Notes: generated by a model from the sequence alone, not told the origin. A stretch of DNA of 64,000 bases from Pseudomonadota bacterium (GCA_021780935.1 JAJXXT010000120.1:98513-162512); one strand, 5' to 3'; shown: positions 1-9,755, counted from the stretch's first letter. Made by a program: numbers and translations.

Positions 1-657
1 GAACATCCCTTTCATCATCTCGCCGAGATTCATCATCTGCCCGGGCGGCATGCCGGGAATGTCCATCGCCCCGATCGGCACGCCGGCCGTCTCGGCGATC
101 GCGATTTCGATTTCCTTGTCCTCGAACATCCCGTCACGCAGCATCCGGCGAAACTTGCCGCGCGTGTCCGCGGCCGCCTGCTCGCCGGTCAGCGCCGTCA
201 CCAGCCGCTCCTCCGCCGCCATCTGCGCCTTCGCCTGCACCTCCCGCCGGCGCGCGTCGCGCAGCATCACGATCGAGGCCTCCACCAGGTCGCGCACGAT
301 GCTCTCGACATCGCGGCCGACATACCCGACCTCGGTGAACTTCGTCGCCTCCACCTTCAGGAACGGCGCCTGCGCCAGCTTTGCGAGCCGCCGCGCGATC
401 TCCGTCTTGCCGCAGCCGGTGGGGCCGATCATCAGAATATTCTTCGGCACGACCTCTTCGCGCATCACCTCCGGCAGACGCTGGCGGCGCCAGCGGTTGC
501 GCAGGGCAATCGCCACCGCCCGCTTCGCGTCGTTCTGCCCCACGATGAACCGGTCGAGCTCGGAGACGATCTCCCGGGGCGAAAAATTCGGCCCCTCCGC
601 GCCGGCATCCCGCGCCATCTGCTCCGTGATCGCCATCGGCGTCGCTCCATCCATCAT
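1..657 (-). CDS. hslU: ATP-dependent protease ATPase subunit HslU (partial)
   Basis: HslU is the AAA+ unfoldase that feeds substrates to the HslV peptidase in the cytoplasm. The 219 visible codons contain the N-terminal signature [16 protein letters not shown] and the Walker A segment [13 protein letters not shown], followed by [19 protein letters not shown], all diagnostic of HslU/ClpX-type ATPases. The Walker B, sensor and C-terminal domains lie beyond the window edge; the family is usually about 440 residues. The first ATG (657–655) overlaps the hslV stop in a TGATG arrangement, and a second ATG follows directly, so translation is probably coupled to hslV. Confidence 0.95.
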   Translation of the reverse strand, partial: MMDGATPMAITEQMARDAGAEGPNFSPREIVSELDRFIVGQNDAKRAVAIALRNRWRRQRLPEVMREEVVPKNILMIGPTGCGKTEIARRLAKLAQAPFLKVEATKFTEVGYVGRDVESIVRDLVEASIVMLRDARRREVQAKAQMAAEERLVTALTGEQAAADTRGKFRRMLRDGMFEDKEIEIAIAETAGVPIGAMDIPGMPPGQMMNLGEMMKGMF

Positions 658-1220
658 CACAGCGTCTCCACCACCAGCGAGTGATTGGTATAGACGCAGA
701 TATCGCCGGCGATCTTCATCGCCCGCCGGGCGACCTCCTCGGCCGTCAACCCCTCCACACCCATCAGCGCCCGCGCCGCCGCCAGCGCGAAATTACCACC
801 TGAACCGATCGCGATCACCCCGTCCTCCGGCTCCAGCACATCGCCCTGTCCCGTCAGCGTGAAGCTGCGTTCCTTGTCGGCCACCGCCATCATTGCCTCC
901 AGCCGGCGCAGAAACCGGTCGGAGCGCCAGTCCTTCGCCAGTTCCACGCAGGCCCGTTCGAGCTGACCGGGAAACCGCTCCAGCTTGGCCTCCAGCCGCT
1001 CCAGCAGGGTGAACGCGTCGGCCGTCGCCCCGGCGAACCCGGCCAGCACCTGCCCGCCGCCAATCCGACGCACCTTGCGCGCGTTGCCCTTTATCACGGT
1101 CTGGCCAAGCGTCACCTGGCCATCACCGGCCATGGCCACCGCGCCGTCCCGCCGCACGCAAAGGATCGTGGTGCCGTGCCAGCCGGCATAGTCCGTCATG
1201 TTGTCCTGGGTCATGGGCAT
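657..1220 (-). CDS. hslV: ATP-dependent protease peptidase subunit HslV
   Basis: HslV is the proteasome-like threonine peptidase of the HslVU complex. The 187-residue product has the motif HGTTIL, in which the first Thr after the Gly is expected to become the N-terminal nucleophile after propeptide removal. It also has [38 protein letters not shown] and IAIGSGG, in family order. The ATG at 1220 is used here; in-frame ATGs at 1214 and 1199 are alternatives, since the propeptide is short and variable. It overlaps hslU, and together they form an operon transcribed away from the MFS gene. Confidence 0.96.
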   Translation of the reverse strand: MPMTQDNMTDYAGWHGTTILCVRRDGAVAMAGDGQVTLGQTVIKGNARKVRRIGGGQVLAGFAGATADAFTLLERLEAKLERFPGQLERACVELAKDWRSDRFLRRLEAMMAVADKERSFTLTGQGDVLEPEDGVIAIGSGGNFALAAARALMGVEGLTAEEVARRAMKIAGDICVYTNHSLVVETL

Positions 1221-1408
1221 CGCAAATGGGCTGTCGGCCCGCCGGGCACAAGCACCCCCGCTCCGCCAGGCCCGGCAGGGCCGCGATGGCTGGCACGCAT
1301 GTCATCGAATCTTGACCGACCGCCATGGTGTTGACGCGGCGCGCCGAAACGCGTCCGATACGCCTTACAGTCCGGAAAGGTCCGGTTACATCTGGGGGAA
1401 ACAACGAG

Positions 1409-2809
1409 ATGTCAGCGACGACCAGCGCGGCGAACATCGCCGCCCGCCTCGACCGCCTACCGAGTTCCCGCTACGTATGGATACTGATTCTCCTGCTGTC
1501 CCTTGGCGGTGTCTTCGAATTTTATGATTTATTCTTCACCGCCTATGTTGCCCCAGGCCTGATCAAGGCGGGCCTTTTTTCGCCGGCGTCCCTGGGTGCG
1601 TTCTCGTCCCTGGGCCTGGTCGGCGCAGCCGGCTTCGGCACGTTTGTCTTCGCAACGTTCGCCGGCCTGTTCGTCGGCACCATCGCATTCGGCTTCGTTG
1701 CCGACCGCTTTGGCCGCCGCGCCGTCTTCACCTACGCGCTGTTGTGGTATTCGGTCTGCACGTTCATCATGGCGTTTCAGGCCACGGGCTTCGGGGTTGA
1801 TCTCTGGCGCTTCATCGCTGGTATCGGCCTCGGCGTGGAACTCGTCACAATCGACACTTACATCGCGGAACTCATCCCGGCCTCCTCGCGCGGGCGGGCC
1901 TACGCGTTCAACCAGTTCGTCACGTTCGCCGTGGTGCCCGTCGTGGCTCTGCTTGCCTATTTTATCGTGCCGTCCAAGCCCTTCGGCATCGACGGATGGC
2001 GCGTGGTCGTGCTGATCGGATCGGTCGGTGCCATCGTTGTCTGGTTTATCCGCCGGGCTCTGCCGGAAAGCCCGCGCTGGCTTGCCACGCATGATCGTCT
2101 GGCCGAGGCCGACCAAGTCATGAGCAGAATAGAACGCCATGTGGAGGCTGAGATTGGCCAGCTCGCTGCGCCTGGCCGGCATGCCGCCGAGGAGAAGGGG
2201 GACGCCAGTTTCAGCGAAATCTGGTCGCCGGAGTATCGCGGTCGGACGATCATGCTCTCGGTCTTCAATTTTGCGCAGACGATCGGCTTCTATGGTTTCG
2301 CCGCCTGGGTACCGACGCTGCTGATCGCCAAAAACATCCATGTCACGACCAGCCTCGAATACGCCTTCATCATCGCCATCGCGAACCCGGTCTCGCCCCT
2401 GCTCGGCATGCTGTTCGCTGATCGTGTTGAGCGGAAATGGCAGATCTGCGCCGCCGCCTTCGGGGTCGGCGTCTTCATGCTGCTCTTCGCCCTGCAAAGC
2501 AGCGATACGCTGGTGATCGTCTTCGGCGTGCTGGTAACGCTTTGCAACAACGTCATGTCCTTCGCTTTCCACAACTACCAGTCCGAGCTCTACCCAACGC
2601 GGATACGCTCGCGCGCCATCGGCTTCGTCTACTCTTGGAGCCGTCTGTCGGCCGCGTTCGCTGGGCTTATGATCGCCTTCTTCCTCGGCCATGGCGGCGT
2701 GCCCGCCGTGGGGGTCTTCATCGCGGTCGCCATGGTTGTGGTGATCATCTCGATCGGCGGTTTCGGTCCACGCAGCCGTGGAGTGACCCTGGAGGAACTG
2801 GCTCACTGA
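1409..2809 (+). CDS. MFS transporter, metabolite/sugar porter-like
   Basis: A major facilitator superfamily inner-membrane transporter of about 466 residues with roughly twelve hydrophobic segments. The first loop motif appears as FVADRFGRRAVF and the central motif as LPESPRW, both typical of the sugar-porter/metabolite:H+ symporter branch. The ATG at 1409 is preceded by a GGGGGAAA ribosome-binding site; a longer frame upstream has no such support and is not hydrophobic. It lies between hslV and hisB and is followed by a strong hairpin, so it is probably transcribed alone. The substrate cannot be told from the sequence. Confidence 0.88.
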   Translation: MSATTSAANIAARLDRLPSSRYVWILILLLSLGGVFEFYDLFFTAYVAPGLIKAGLFSPASLGAFSSLGLVGAAGFGTFVFATFAGLFVGTIAFGFVADRFGRRAVFTYALLWYSVCTFIMAFQATGFGVDLWRFIAGIGLGVELVTIDTYIAELIPASSRGRAYAFNQFVTFAVVPVVALLAYFIVPSKPFGIDGWRVVVLIGSVGAIVVWFIRRALPESPRWLATHDRLAEADQVMSRIERHVEAEIGQLAAPGRHAAEEKGDASFSEIWSPEYRGRTIMLSVFNFAQTIGFYGFAAWVPTLLIAKNIHVTTSLEYAFIIAIANPVSPLLGMLFADRVERKWQICAAAFGVGVFMLLFALQSSDTLVIVFGVLVTLCNNVMSFAFHNYQSELYPTRIRSRAIGFVYSWSRLSAAFAGLMIAFFLGHGGVPAVGVFIAVAMVVVIISIGGFGPRSRGVTLEELAH

Positions 2810-2831
2810 CCTTCGCTCCATCGGCCCCGTC

Positions 2832-2862
2832 GCCACCCGCCCGTCGCCGAGGGGCGGGTGGC
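2832..2862 (+). terminator. GC-rich hairpin between MFS gene and hisB
   Basis: An 11-bp perfect inverted repeat (GCCACCCGCCC / GGGCGGGTGGC) with a 9-nt loop lies 23 bp after the MFS stop and 33 bp before hisB. It lacks a T-run, so intrinsic termination may be weak. It is likely to separate the MFS transcript from the his cluster. Confidence 0.5.
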
Positions 2863-2894
2863 ATCGCGGCCGCATCTCCGCTATCCGTGCACTC

Positions 2895-3485
2895 ATGGAC
2901 CGCACGGCAACCATCACGCGCAAAACCGCCGAGACCGAGATCACCGTCACCCTCGACCTCGACGGCTCCGGCCGCGCCCAGATCGCCACCGGAATCGGCT
3001 TTCTCGACCACATGCTCACCGCACTCGCCCGGCATTCGCTGTTCGACCTCTCGGTCGCGGCCGAGGGGGACCTGCATGTCGACTTCCACCACACCACCGA
3101 GGATGTCGGCATCGTCATCGGCCAGGCCTTGGCCCGGGCGCTCGGCGACAAGCGCGGCATCACCCGCTTCGGCCACGCCCTGGTGCCGATGGACGAGGCG
3201 CTGGCGGAGGCGGCAGTGGACCTCTCCGGCCGCCCCTACCTCGCCTTTGCGGCCGAGTTCCCGCAGCCGAAGATCGGCGACATGGATACCGAACTTTTCG
3301 AGGAGTTCTTCCGTGCGCTGGCCACCAACGCGCTGCTGAACCTTCACCTCACCGCCCGCGCCGGCCGCAACGCCCACCACATCGCCGAGGCCTGCTTCAA
3401 GGCCACCGCCCGCGCGTTGCGCATCGCAACGAACCCCGACCCTCGTCTGGGTGACGCCATCCCGTCCACCAAGGGTTCCCTGTGA
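2895..3485 (+). CDS. hisB: Imidazoleglycerol-phosphate dehydratase
   Basis: HisB catalyses dehydration of imidazole glycerol phosphate in histidine synthesis. The 196-residue protein is the monofunctional form, without the phosphatase domain found in enteric HisB. Metal-binding motifs are visible as GFLDHML, DFHHTTEDVG and, near the C-terminus, AGRNAHHIAEACFK. The start ATG gives the usual N-terminus MDRTATITRKTAETEI. A tiny reading frame and hisH follow closely, so this is the first gene of a his operon. Confidence 0.97.
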   Translation: MDRTATITRKTAETEITVTLDLDGSGRAQIATGIGFLDHMLTALARHSLFDLSVAAEGDLHVDFHHTTEDVGIVIGQALARALGDKRGITRFGHALVPMDEALAEAAVDLSGRPYLAFAAEFPQPKIGDMDTELFEEFFRALATNALLNLHLTARAGRNAHHIAEACFKATARALRIATNPDPRLGDAIPSTKGSL

Positions 3486-3547
3486 TGTTCGCCCCGTTCG
3501 TGCTCGCCCCGTCCGTGCTCGCCTGGACGATGGGCGGCACGCTGTGA
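3485..3547 (+). CDS. Possible 20-residue hydrophobic leader/coupling peptide
   Basis: An ATG overlapping the hisB stop (TGATG) opens a 20-codon frame, MFAPFVLAPSVLAWTMGGTL, whose stop overlaps a GTG (GTGA) in the hisH frame. The peptide is hydrophobic and could be one short membrane segment. I do not recognise it. The double overlap suggests a translational bridge between hisB and hisH, but with so few codons chance is a real alternative. It has no His-rich stretch and is not a histidine attenuator. Confidence 0.3.
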   Translation: MFAPFVLAPSVLAWTMGGTL

Positions 3548-3558
3548 CCGGCGCCACG

Positions 3559-4194
3559 ATGAACGTGGCGGTCGTCGACTACGGCAGCGGCAATCTAGCC
3601 TCCGCCGCACGCGGCCTGGCCCTAGCCGCGGGGCGTGAGGGGATCGCGGCCGAGGTGGCGATCACCGCCGACCCGGCCGCCGTCGCCGCCGCCGACCGTA
3701 TCGTGCTCCCCGGCCAGGGGGCCTTCGCCGATTGTGCCGCGGGCCTCGCCGCCGTGCCCGGGCTGCGTGACGCGATCATCCGGGCGACGGATGCCGGTGC
3801 GCCCTTCCTGGGCATCTGCGTGGGCATGCAGCTCATGGCCGAACGCGGCCTCGAACACCAGGTGACCCGGGGCTTCGGCTGGATCGAGGGGGACATCGCG
3901 CCGATGCCCGCCCCCGGCCTGCGCCTGCCGCAGATGGGCTGGAACGAGCTCGCCTTCACAGCAGGCGCCCATCCCCTGCTCGACGGGCTGGAGTGCGGCG
4001 ACCACGCCTATTTCGTGCACGGCTACGCGCTTGCCGGCGGCGATCCCGCGCAGACCATCGCCACCACCGATTACGGCGGGCCTATCGTCGCCATGGTCGC
4101 GCGCGGCAACCGCGCCGGCACCCAGTTTCACGTCGAGAAAAGCCAGGAGGTCGGCCTGCGCATCCTCGGCAATTTCCTGCGCTGGTCGCCATGA
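3559..4194 (+). CDS. hisH: Imidazole glycerol phosphate synthase, glutamine amidotransferase subunit HisH
   Basis: HisH supplies ammonia from glutamine to HisF in histidine and purine-intermediate synthesis. The N-terminus MNVAVVDYGSGNL and the nucleophile elbow FLGICVGMQLMAERG (active Cys) are class I amidotransferase hallmarks. The His-x-Glu pair of the triad is in QFHVEKSQ near the C-terminus. About 211 residues, normal length. ATG 3559 is chosen because it gives the conserved N-terminus; an in-frame GTG at 3544 overlaps the preceding stop and could also be used. Its partner hisF is not in this window. Confidence 0.95.
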   Translation: MNVAVVDYGSGNLASAARGLALAAGREGIAAEVAITADPAAVAAADRIVLPGQGAFADCAAGLAAVPGLRDAIIRATDAGAPFLGICVGMQLMAERGLEHQVTRGFGWIEGDIAPMPAPGLRLPQMGWNELAFTAGAHPLLDGLECGDHAYFVHGYALAGGDPAQTIATTDYGGPIVAMVARGNRAGTQFHVEKSQEVGLRILGNFLRWSP

Positions 4195-4772
4195 GCGACG
4201 CCGACGCACCATCCCAGACCGCCCACGAACTCGCGGTCGAGCGGATCGAGAAATCCTTCCCCGCCGACGACCTGGCCTCGCTCTGCGAGGCGGCCGACGC
4301 GGCGATCATCGATGGCGGCGGCTTCGGCTGGATCCACCCGCCTGGCCGCAAGGCGCTCGAGCGTTACTTCAAGGGCGTGCTGCTCGTGCCGGAGCGTGAG
4401 TTCTATGTCGCCCGGCTCGACGGCGTGGTGGTCGGCAGCGCCCAGCTCGTCCGGCCACCACGCAACAACGAGGCCCAGGGCTTCGCCGCGCATCTCATGC
4501 ACTCCTTCGTTGCTCCTTACGCGCGGCATTTCGGCCTCGCCCGCATGCTCACGCTGCGCGTCGAGGAGGGTGCCAGGGCGCTCGGCTATCACGTGCTGAA
4601 CCTCGATGTGCGCGAGACCCAGAGCGCTGCCATCGCCCTCTACGAGCGCCTCGGCTATGTCCGCTGGGGCGTCCAGCCGCTCTATGCCCGGGTCGGCGGC
4701 AAAACCATTCGCGGCTTCCACTATCACAAGCTGCTGCAGCCGCACGGCCGGATCGCCGACAACGAGTCCTGA
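4191..4772 (+). CDS. GNAT family N-acetyltransferase
   Basis: A 193-residue acetyltransferase of the GCN5-related family. The central region has the acetyl-CoA-binding pattern (around [20 protein letters not shown], residues ~110–130), followed by [21 protein letters not shown], the usual beta-5/alpha-4 end of the fold. The ATG overlaps the hisH stop by four bases (ATGA), so it is translated with the his genes, and hisA follows after 13 bp. No histidine-pathway role is known for such a protein; its substrate cannot be inferred. Confidence 0.85.
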   Translation: MSDADAPSQTAHELAVERIEKSFPADDLASLCEAADAAIIDGGGFGWIHPPGRKALERYFKGVLLVPEREFYVARLDGVVVGSAQLVRPPRNNEAQGFAAHLMHSFVAPYARHFGLARMLTLRVEEGARALGYHVLNLDVRETQSAAIALYERLGYVRWGVQPLYARVGGKTIRGFHYHKLLQPHGRIADNES

Positions 4773-4785
4773 CGGAACCGCCTGC

Positions 4786-5526
4786 GTGCCCCTCACGCTC
4801 TATCCCGCGATCGACCTCAAGGAGGGGCGCTGCGTGCGCCTGCGCCGTGGCGACATGGCCGAGGCCACGATCTATGCCGACGACCCCGCGGCTCAGGCGC
4901 GCACCTTTGCCGCGGCCGGCAGCCGCTGGCTGCACGTCGTCGATCTCGACGGCGCCTTCGCCGGTCAGTCCGTCAACATCGCGGCCGTGCGTGCGATCCT
5001 CGCGGCCATTTCCATTCCCGTTCAACTGGGGGGCGGCATCCGCGACATGGCAGGCATCGAGGCCTGGCTCGACGCCGGCGTCGCGCGCGTCATCCTGGGC
5101 AGCGCCGCCGCCAAGAACCCGGGCCTGGTGCATGAAGCCTGCCGCGCCTATCCAAGCCGCATTGCCATCGGCATCGATGCGCGCGACGGTCGGGTCGCGA
5201 CCGAAGGCTGGGCCGAAACCTCGGCGATGACCGCGCTCGACCTCGCCCGCCGCCTCGAGGACGCCGGCGCCGCCGCCCTCATCTACACCGACATCGCGCG
5301 CGACGGCATGTTGCAGGGCCTCAACATCGAACAGACGCTCGCGCTGGCCCGTGCCGTCACGACGCCGATCATCGCCTCGGGCGGCGTCGCGGACATGGCG
5401 GATATCGAGGCGCTGCTGCCCCATGCCGGCACGCTGGAAGGCGTGATTGTTGGCCGCGCCCTCTATGACGGTAGGCTGTCCCTCGCCGACGCCATCGCCC
5501 GCCTCGGGCAGACCGCAGCGCGATAA
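4786..5526 (+). CDS. hisA: ProFAR isomerase HisA
   Basis: HisA isomerises the N'-formimino-AICAR ribonucleotide in histidine synthesis. The 246-residue (beta/alpha)8 barrel shows the N-terminal catalytic Asp region [15 protein letters not shown], phosphate-binding VQLGGGIRD and VILGSAA, the second catalytic Asp region [10 protein letters not shown], and the C-terminal phosphate loops IASGGVAD and [11 protein letters not shown]. It starts at GTG 4786, which gives the conserved N-terminus. It is the last his gene here; instead of hisF and hisE, the homogentisate operon follows. Confidence 0.95.
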   Translation: MPLTLYPAIDLKEGRCVRLRRGDMAEATIYADDPAAQARTFAAAGSRWLHVVDLDGAFAGQSVNIAAVRAILAAISIPVQLGGGIRDMAGIEAWLDAGVARVILGSAAAKNPGLVHEACRAYPSRIAIGIDARDGRVATEGWAETSAMTALDLARRLEDAGAAALIYTDIARDGMLQGLNIEQTLALARAVTTPIIASGGVADMADIEALLPHAGTLEGVIVGRALYDGRLSLADAIARLGQTAAR

Positions 5527-5559
5527 AAGGCACGCGCGCCCACAGCGGCGCTTGCAGAA

Positions 5560-5575
5560 AGTTTCAAATGAAACT
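5560..5575. promoter_or_regulatory. Palindromic operator candidate upstream of hmgA
   Basis: The 16-bp sequence AGTTTCAAATGAAACT has two perfect 7-bp arms around an AA centre. It sits 64 bp upstream of the hmgA ATG in the 112-bp gap after hisA. The size and symmetry fit a dimeric helix-turn-helix repressor, and MarR-family HmgR-type control of tyrosine catabolism is known in alphaproteobacteria. No regulator gene lies next to it, so the assignment is inference. Confidence 0.6.
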
Positions 5576-5638
5576 ATGTCGTGCATGCGCCCTTCCCCGG
5601 GCGGTTTTCCTGTGCCCGACGAAACGCCGGAGGAAACC

Positions 5639-6931
5639 ATGGACAGCATGACCGCCTGCGCCACGCCGCTCACCGGCTTCGGCAACGAGTTCGCCTCCGA
5701 GGCATTGCCCGGCGCGCTGCCGACCGGCCGCAACGCGCCGCAGCGCCCGCCGCTCGGCCTCTACGCGGAGCAATTGTCGGGCACGCCCTTCACGGCGCCA
5801 CGTCGCGAAAACCGGCGTACCTGGCTTTATCGCATCCGGCCCACCGCGGAGCACCCGCCCTATCTGCGCCTCGCCGAGCAGGGCCGCATCGCGGGCCCGC
5901 TCGCCCCACCCAACCCCAACCGACAGCGCTGGAACCCCTGGCCGATCCCGATGGAACCGACGGATTTCCTCGCTGGCCTCACCACCATCGCCGCCACGGG
6001 AACCGGCCTCACGGAACACGGTGTGTCCGTGCATGTCTATGCCGCCAACACCTCAATGCGCCGCGTGTTCTTCAACGCCGATGGCGAGTTGCTGATCCTG
6101 CCGCAACAGGGACGTCTTGATATCGCAACGGAAATGGGGCGTCTCGCCGTGGCACCGGGCCATGTTGCCGTCATCCCGCGCGGCGTACGGGTGCGCATCG
6201 GCCTGCCCGATGGCCCCTCGCGCGGCTATGTCTGCGAAAACCACGGCGCCGTCCTGCGCCTGCCGGATCTGGGCCCGATCGGCGCCAACGGTCTCGCCAA
6301 TCCCCGTGATTTCCACGCGCCCTCCGCCGCGTTCGAGGATGTCGAAGAGCCCACGGAAGTCGTACAGAAATATTGCGGAGAGCTCTGGGCGACCACGCTC
6401 TCCCACTCGCCGCTCGACGTCGTCGCCTGGCACGGCAACCTGACGCCCTATGCCTACGACCTCTCCCGCTTCAACACGATCGGCAGCATCTCGTTCGACC
6501 ATCCAGACCCGTCGATCTTCACCGTGCTCACGGCACCCACGGACACGCCCGGCCGCGCCAACGTCGATTTCGTCATCTTTCCGCCGCGCTGGATGGTGGC
6601 GGAGGATACGTTCCGCCCGCCATGGTTCCACCGCAACGTGATGAACGAGTGCATGGGGCTGATCCATGGCGCATACGATGCGAAGGCGGAGGGATTTCTC
6701 CCGGGCGGCCTGTCGCTGCACGCCATGATGTCCGCCCACGGCCCGGACGCCGCAACCACGGAACGTGCGATGAGCGCGACCTTGGCGCCTCACAAGATCG
6801 ATGACACACTTGCCTTCATGTTCGAAACCGCAAGCACACTGCGCCCGACCGTCCTGGCCATGGCCGCCGCCTCGTTGCAGGAACATTACGATTCGTGTTG
6901 GGACGGCATGACGAAATTCTTCCGCTCGTGA
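5639..6931 (+). CDS. hmgA: Homogentisate 1,2-dioxygenase
   Basis: HmgA opens the ring of homogentisate to maleylacetoacetate in tyrosine/phenylalanine catabolism, using non-haem Fe(II). The 430-residue protein has the N-terminal [16 protein letters not shown] block, and metal ligands are recognisable in [18 protein letters not shown] (His and Glu) and [11 protein letters not shown] (His). The ATG at 5639 follows a GGAGG site by six bases; ATG 5648 is an alternative. Its stop overlaps the GTG start of fahA, so the two are co-translated. It lies behind the palindrome at 5560. Confidence 0.97.
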   Translation: MDSMTACATPLTGFGNEFASEALPGALPTGRNAPQRPPLGLYAEQLSGTPFTAPRRENRRTWLYRIRPTAEHPPYLRLAEQGRIAGPLAPPNPNRQRWNPWPIPMEPTDFLAGLTTIAATGTGLTEHGVSVHVYAANTSMRRVFFNADGELLILPQQGRLDIATEMGRLAVAPGHVAVIPRGVRVRIGLPDGPSRGYVCENHGAVLRLPDLGPIGANGLANPRDFHAPSAAFEDVEEPTEVVQKYCGELWATTLSHSPLDVVAWHGNLTPYAYDLSRFNTIGSISFDHPDPSIFTVLTAPTDTPGRANVDFVIFPPRWMVAEDTFRPPWFHRNVMNECMGLIHGAYDAKAEGFLPGGLSLHAMMSAHGPDAATTERAMSATLAPHKIDDTLAFMFETASTLRPTVLAMAAASLQEHYDSCWDGMTKFFRS

Positions 6932-8205
6932 CATCCTGGGTCGCGTCGGCCAACGGCCACCTGGATTTCCCGCTCGACAACCTCCCACTCGGCATCGTCT
7001 CGCCACCAGGTGGCGCGCCGCGCCCGGCCGTCGCCATCGGCGAGGAGGTGCTCGACCTGCACGCGGCGCTTGAGGCCGGGCTGCTGTTCGGCGCCGCGCG
7101 CGAGGCGGTGGCGGCGACCGGGCCAACCCTGAATATTCTGCTCGCCGGCGGCGGCACGACCCGCCGAGCCCTGCGCGCGCAGGTGGCCGCGATTCTTGCC
7201 GCCGGTTCGCCGGCCGAGCGGTTCGCGCGACGCCTGCTGCACCATGCGGCCGACTGCACAATGTCGTTGCCCTGCGCGATCGGCGACTACACGGATTTCT
7301 ATGCCGGCATCCACCACGCGAGCCATGTCGGCCGCCTCATGCGGCCCGACAACCCGCTGATGCCGAACTACAAATACCTGCCCGTCGCCTATCACGGCCG
7401 CGCCAGCACCATCCGCGTTTCGGGCGCGCCGGTCCGCCGCCCGAACGGCCAGCGCAAGCCCGCTACCGACCCCACCCCAAGCTTCGGCCCGTCCCGCAAC
7501 TTCGATTTCGAGCTGGAACTGGGCATCTGGATCGGTCCCGGCAACAGCCTCGGCGAACCGATCCCGATCGCCCATGCCGCGGACCACATCGCCGGCTACG
7601 GCCTGCTCAACGACTGGTCCGCCCGCGACATCCAGGGCTGGGAATACCAGCCGCTCGGTCCCTTCCTGGCCAAGAATCTGCTCACCACGATCTCGCCCTG
7701 GATCATCATGCCGGAAGCGCTGGCACAGTTCCGCGTCCCGGCCATGCCACGCGACGCCACGGACCCGCCGTTGTTTGGGCATCTGGCCGATGCCGAGGAT
7801 CAACGCGCCGGCGGCCTCGACGTGACGCTCGAGATCTCTATCCTCACGCCCGCCATGCGCGCCCAGTCACGCCCCCCACACGCCATCGCGAAAAGCAACG
7901 CGCGCTTCCTGTATTGGACACCAGCCCAGATGGTTGCACACCACGCGAGCAATGGCTGCGCGCTGCAACCCGGTGATCTCTTTGGCTCCGGCACGATCTC
8001 CGGCCCCGACAGGGGCGAGGAAGGCAGCCTGCTGGAGATGACCGAGGGCGGCCGTCAGCCAATCACCCTGCCGAGCGGCGAGACCCGCCGCTTCCTCGAA
8101 GACGGCGACACGGTCATGCTCTCCGCCCGCGCGAGCAACGCAGCGGTCTCGATCGGCTTCGGCATCTGCGAGGGAACAATCGTGCCGGCGCCGGCAGGCC
8201 CCTGA
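6928..8205 (+). CDS. fahA: Fumarylacetoacetase
   Basis: Fumarylacetoacetate hydrolase completes tyrosine breakdown to fumarate and acetoacetate. The 425-residue product has the N-terminal [13 protein letters not shown] segment and the metal/substrate site in [28 protein letters not shown] and [19 protein letters not shown]. The GTG start overlaps the hmgA stop (GTGA), as expected for coupled genes. Acetoacetate made here could feed the acetoacetate decarboxylase and hydroxybutyrate dehydrogenase about 5 kb away. The intervening maleylacetoacetate isomerase is not encoded in this window. Confidence 0.96.
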   Translation: MTSWVASANGHLDFPLDNLPLGIVSPPGGAPRPAVAIGEEVLDLHAALEAGLLFGAAREAVAATGPTLNILLAGGGTTRRALRAQVAAILAAGSPAERFARRLLHHAADCTMSLPCAIGDYTDFYAGIHHASHVGRLMRPDNPLMPNYKYLPVAYHGRASTIRVSGAPVRRPNGQRKPATDPTPSFGPSRNFDFELELGIWIGPGNSLGEPIPIAHAADHIAGYGLLNDWSARDIQGWEYQPLGPFLAKNLLTTISPWIIMPEALAQFRVPAMPRDATDPPLFGHLADAEDQRAGGLDVTLEISILTPAMRAQSRPPHAIAKSNARFLYWTPAQMVAHHASNGCALQPGDLFGSGTISGPDRGEEGSLLEMTEGGRQPITLPSGETRRFLEDGDTVMLSARASNAAVSIGFGICEGTIVPAPAGP

Positions 8206-8699
8206 TGCCGGTCTCGTCCGATGCCTTTCGCGCCGCGATGGCCCGCCTGGGTGCCGCCGTCAACATCGTCACCACGGATGGTCCGGCCGGCAGGCAGGGT
8301 TGCACCGCCTCCGCCGTCTGCAGTGTCACGGATTCACCGCCCACCCTGCTGGTCTGTCTCAACCGCGACAGCGACAGCAACGCCGCGATCAAGCACAACG
8401 GCGTTCTCTGCGTGAACGTCCTCGCCCACCACCACGACACACTAAGTTCTGTTTTTGCAGGAATGTTGGGCCATGATGACGCCGCTCAGCGCTTCACGCA
8501 CGGCGCCTGGGAAACGCTTGTGACGGGCGCCCCGGCGCTCGCGGACGCCGTCGTCGTGTTCGACGCGCGTGTCGCGCAGGTCACCGAAATCGGTACCCAC
8601 AGCGTCTTCTTCGCGGAGATAGAGGCGATCCGCACCGACCCGAGCGCGAGCGCGCTGTTCTGGTTCGACCGCTCCTATCATCGTCTGCCGACCGTCTGA
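8205..8699 (+). CDS. Flavin reductase (HpaC/RutF-like)
   Basis: A 164-residue flavin reductase-like split-barrel protein, expected to reduce FMN or FAD with NAD(P)H for a partner monooxygenase. Diagnostic pieces are GCTASAVCSVTDSPPTLLVC and NGVLCVNVLAHH, with a C-terminal RSYHRL motif. Its ATG overlaps the fahA stop (TGATG), so it is the third gene of the homogentisate operon. No flavin-dependent monooxygenase is adjacent, so the partner is unknown; an aromatic hydroxylase elsewhere is a reasonable guess. Confidence 0.85.
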   Translation: MPVSSDAFRAAMARLGAAVNIVTTDGPAGRQGCTASAVCSVTDSPPTLLVCLNRDSDSNAAIKHNGVLCVNVLAHHHDTLSSVFAGMLGHDDAAQRFTHGAWETLVTGAPALADAVVVFDARVAQVTEIGTHSVFFAEIEAIRTDPSASALFWFDRSYHRLPTV

Positions 8700-8764
8700 G
8701 CCGGCAGTGCCTTGAGCCGGAGCGAGCCGGGCGGCTGACACCACCCGGCCTCAGCCGTTGCCAG

Positions 8765-9682
8765 CTATGCCGCCTTCACGCCCGCCGCAGCGGCGACCTC
8801 GGCCGCAAAATCGTCGGCCTTCTTCTCGATACCCTCGCCGAGCTGGAATCGCGCAAAGCCGGTGATCGCGATGCCGGACTTCTTTGCGACTGCGCGCACC
8901 CGGCTCTCACCATCATGCACCCAGACCTGCTCCAGCAGCACCACTTCCTCGTAATATTTGCGCACCCGGCCCTCGACCATCTTTTCGATGATCGCCTCCG
9001 GCTTGCCGGATGCGCGTGCCTGCTCGGACAGCACCGCCTTTTCGCGCTCCAGCGCCGCAGGATCGACATCGGCCACGTCGAGCGCATCCGGGCGCGCGGC
9101 CGCGACATGCATGCCCACCTGGCGGCCGAGCTGCTCCAGTGCCGACAGCTCACCGTCGCCCTCGATCGCCGCAAGCACGCCGATTTTTCCGAGGCCAGGC
9201 TTCACCGCGGCATGCACATAGGTGGCAACGGCCCCCTTGCTCACCGAAAGAACTCTGGCACGACGGATATTCATGTTCTCGCCGATCGTCGCGACGAGCT
9301 GCGTCAGCTCCTCCGCCACGGTCCGGCCGGCACCGGGATAGGCCGCAGCGCCGATGGCCGCGATATCCTCGCCCACCGCCAGCGCCACCTTGGCGACTTC
9401 GCCGACAAACATCTGGAACTGCTCGTTGCGGGCGACGAAGTCGGTCTCGGCGTTGACCTCGACCATCGCCGCTTTGCCCGCCATCGAGGCGACGCCGATC
9501 AGCCCCTCGGCCGCGACCCGGCCGCTCTTCTTCGCCGCCGCCGACAGGCCCTTCTTGCGCAGCCAGTCGATCGCTTCCTCCATGTTGCCGCCCGCCTCGA
9601 CCAGCGCCTTCTTGCAGTCGCCGAAGCCAGCGCCCGTCCGGTCGCGCAGATCCTTCACCAGGCTCGCGGAAATCTCGACCAT
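8765..9682 (-). CDS. tsf: Elongation factor Ts
   Basis: EF-Ts is the nucleotide exchange factor for EF-Tu. The 305-residue protein has the N-terminal UBA-like domain ([19 protein letters not shown]), the EF-Tu-contacting [10 protein letters not shown] motif at about residue 80, and a core domain. Length is normal for alphaproteobacteria. It is downstream of rpsB with a 73-bp gap, the usual bacterial order. Confidence 0.97.
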   Translation of the reverse strand: MVEISASLVKDLRDRTGAGFGDCKKALVEAGGNMEEAIDWLRKKGLSAAAKKSGRVAAEGLIGVASMAGKAAMVEVNAETDFVARNEQFQMFVGEVAKVALAVGEDIAAIGAAAYPGAGRTVAEELTQLVATIGENMNIRRARVLSVSKGAVATYVHAAVKPGLGKIGVLAAIEGDGELSALEQLGRQVGMHVAAARPDALDVADVDPAALEREKAVLSEQARASGKPEAIIEKMVEGRVRKYYEEVVLLEQVWVHDGESRVRAVAKKSGIAITGFARFQLGEGIEKKADDFAAEVAAAAGVKAA

Positions 9683-9755
9683 CGCACACTCCCTTTCGCG
9701 GCCATCGGGCCCGACATCGTCGCGCCCAATGTCGCTTTACTGTCAGAACAATGAG

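Noticed and set aside
1529..3163. Long minus-strand open frame (544 codons) opposite the MFS gene and hisB
   Set aside because: It is antisense to two well-supported genes, is extremely rich in Arg, Asp and His, and resembles no family. Such frames are common in GC-rich DNA.
4549..5733. 394-codon minus-strand frame opposite hisA
   Set aside because: Antisense to hisA and to the adjoining intergenic region; no motif.
8722..8745. Hairpin between the convergent flavin reductase and tsf genes
   Set aside because: The 6-bp GCCGGG/CCCGGC stem has a 12-nt loop and no T-run; too weak to call a terminator in this GC-rich context.
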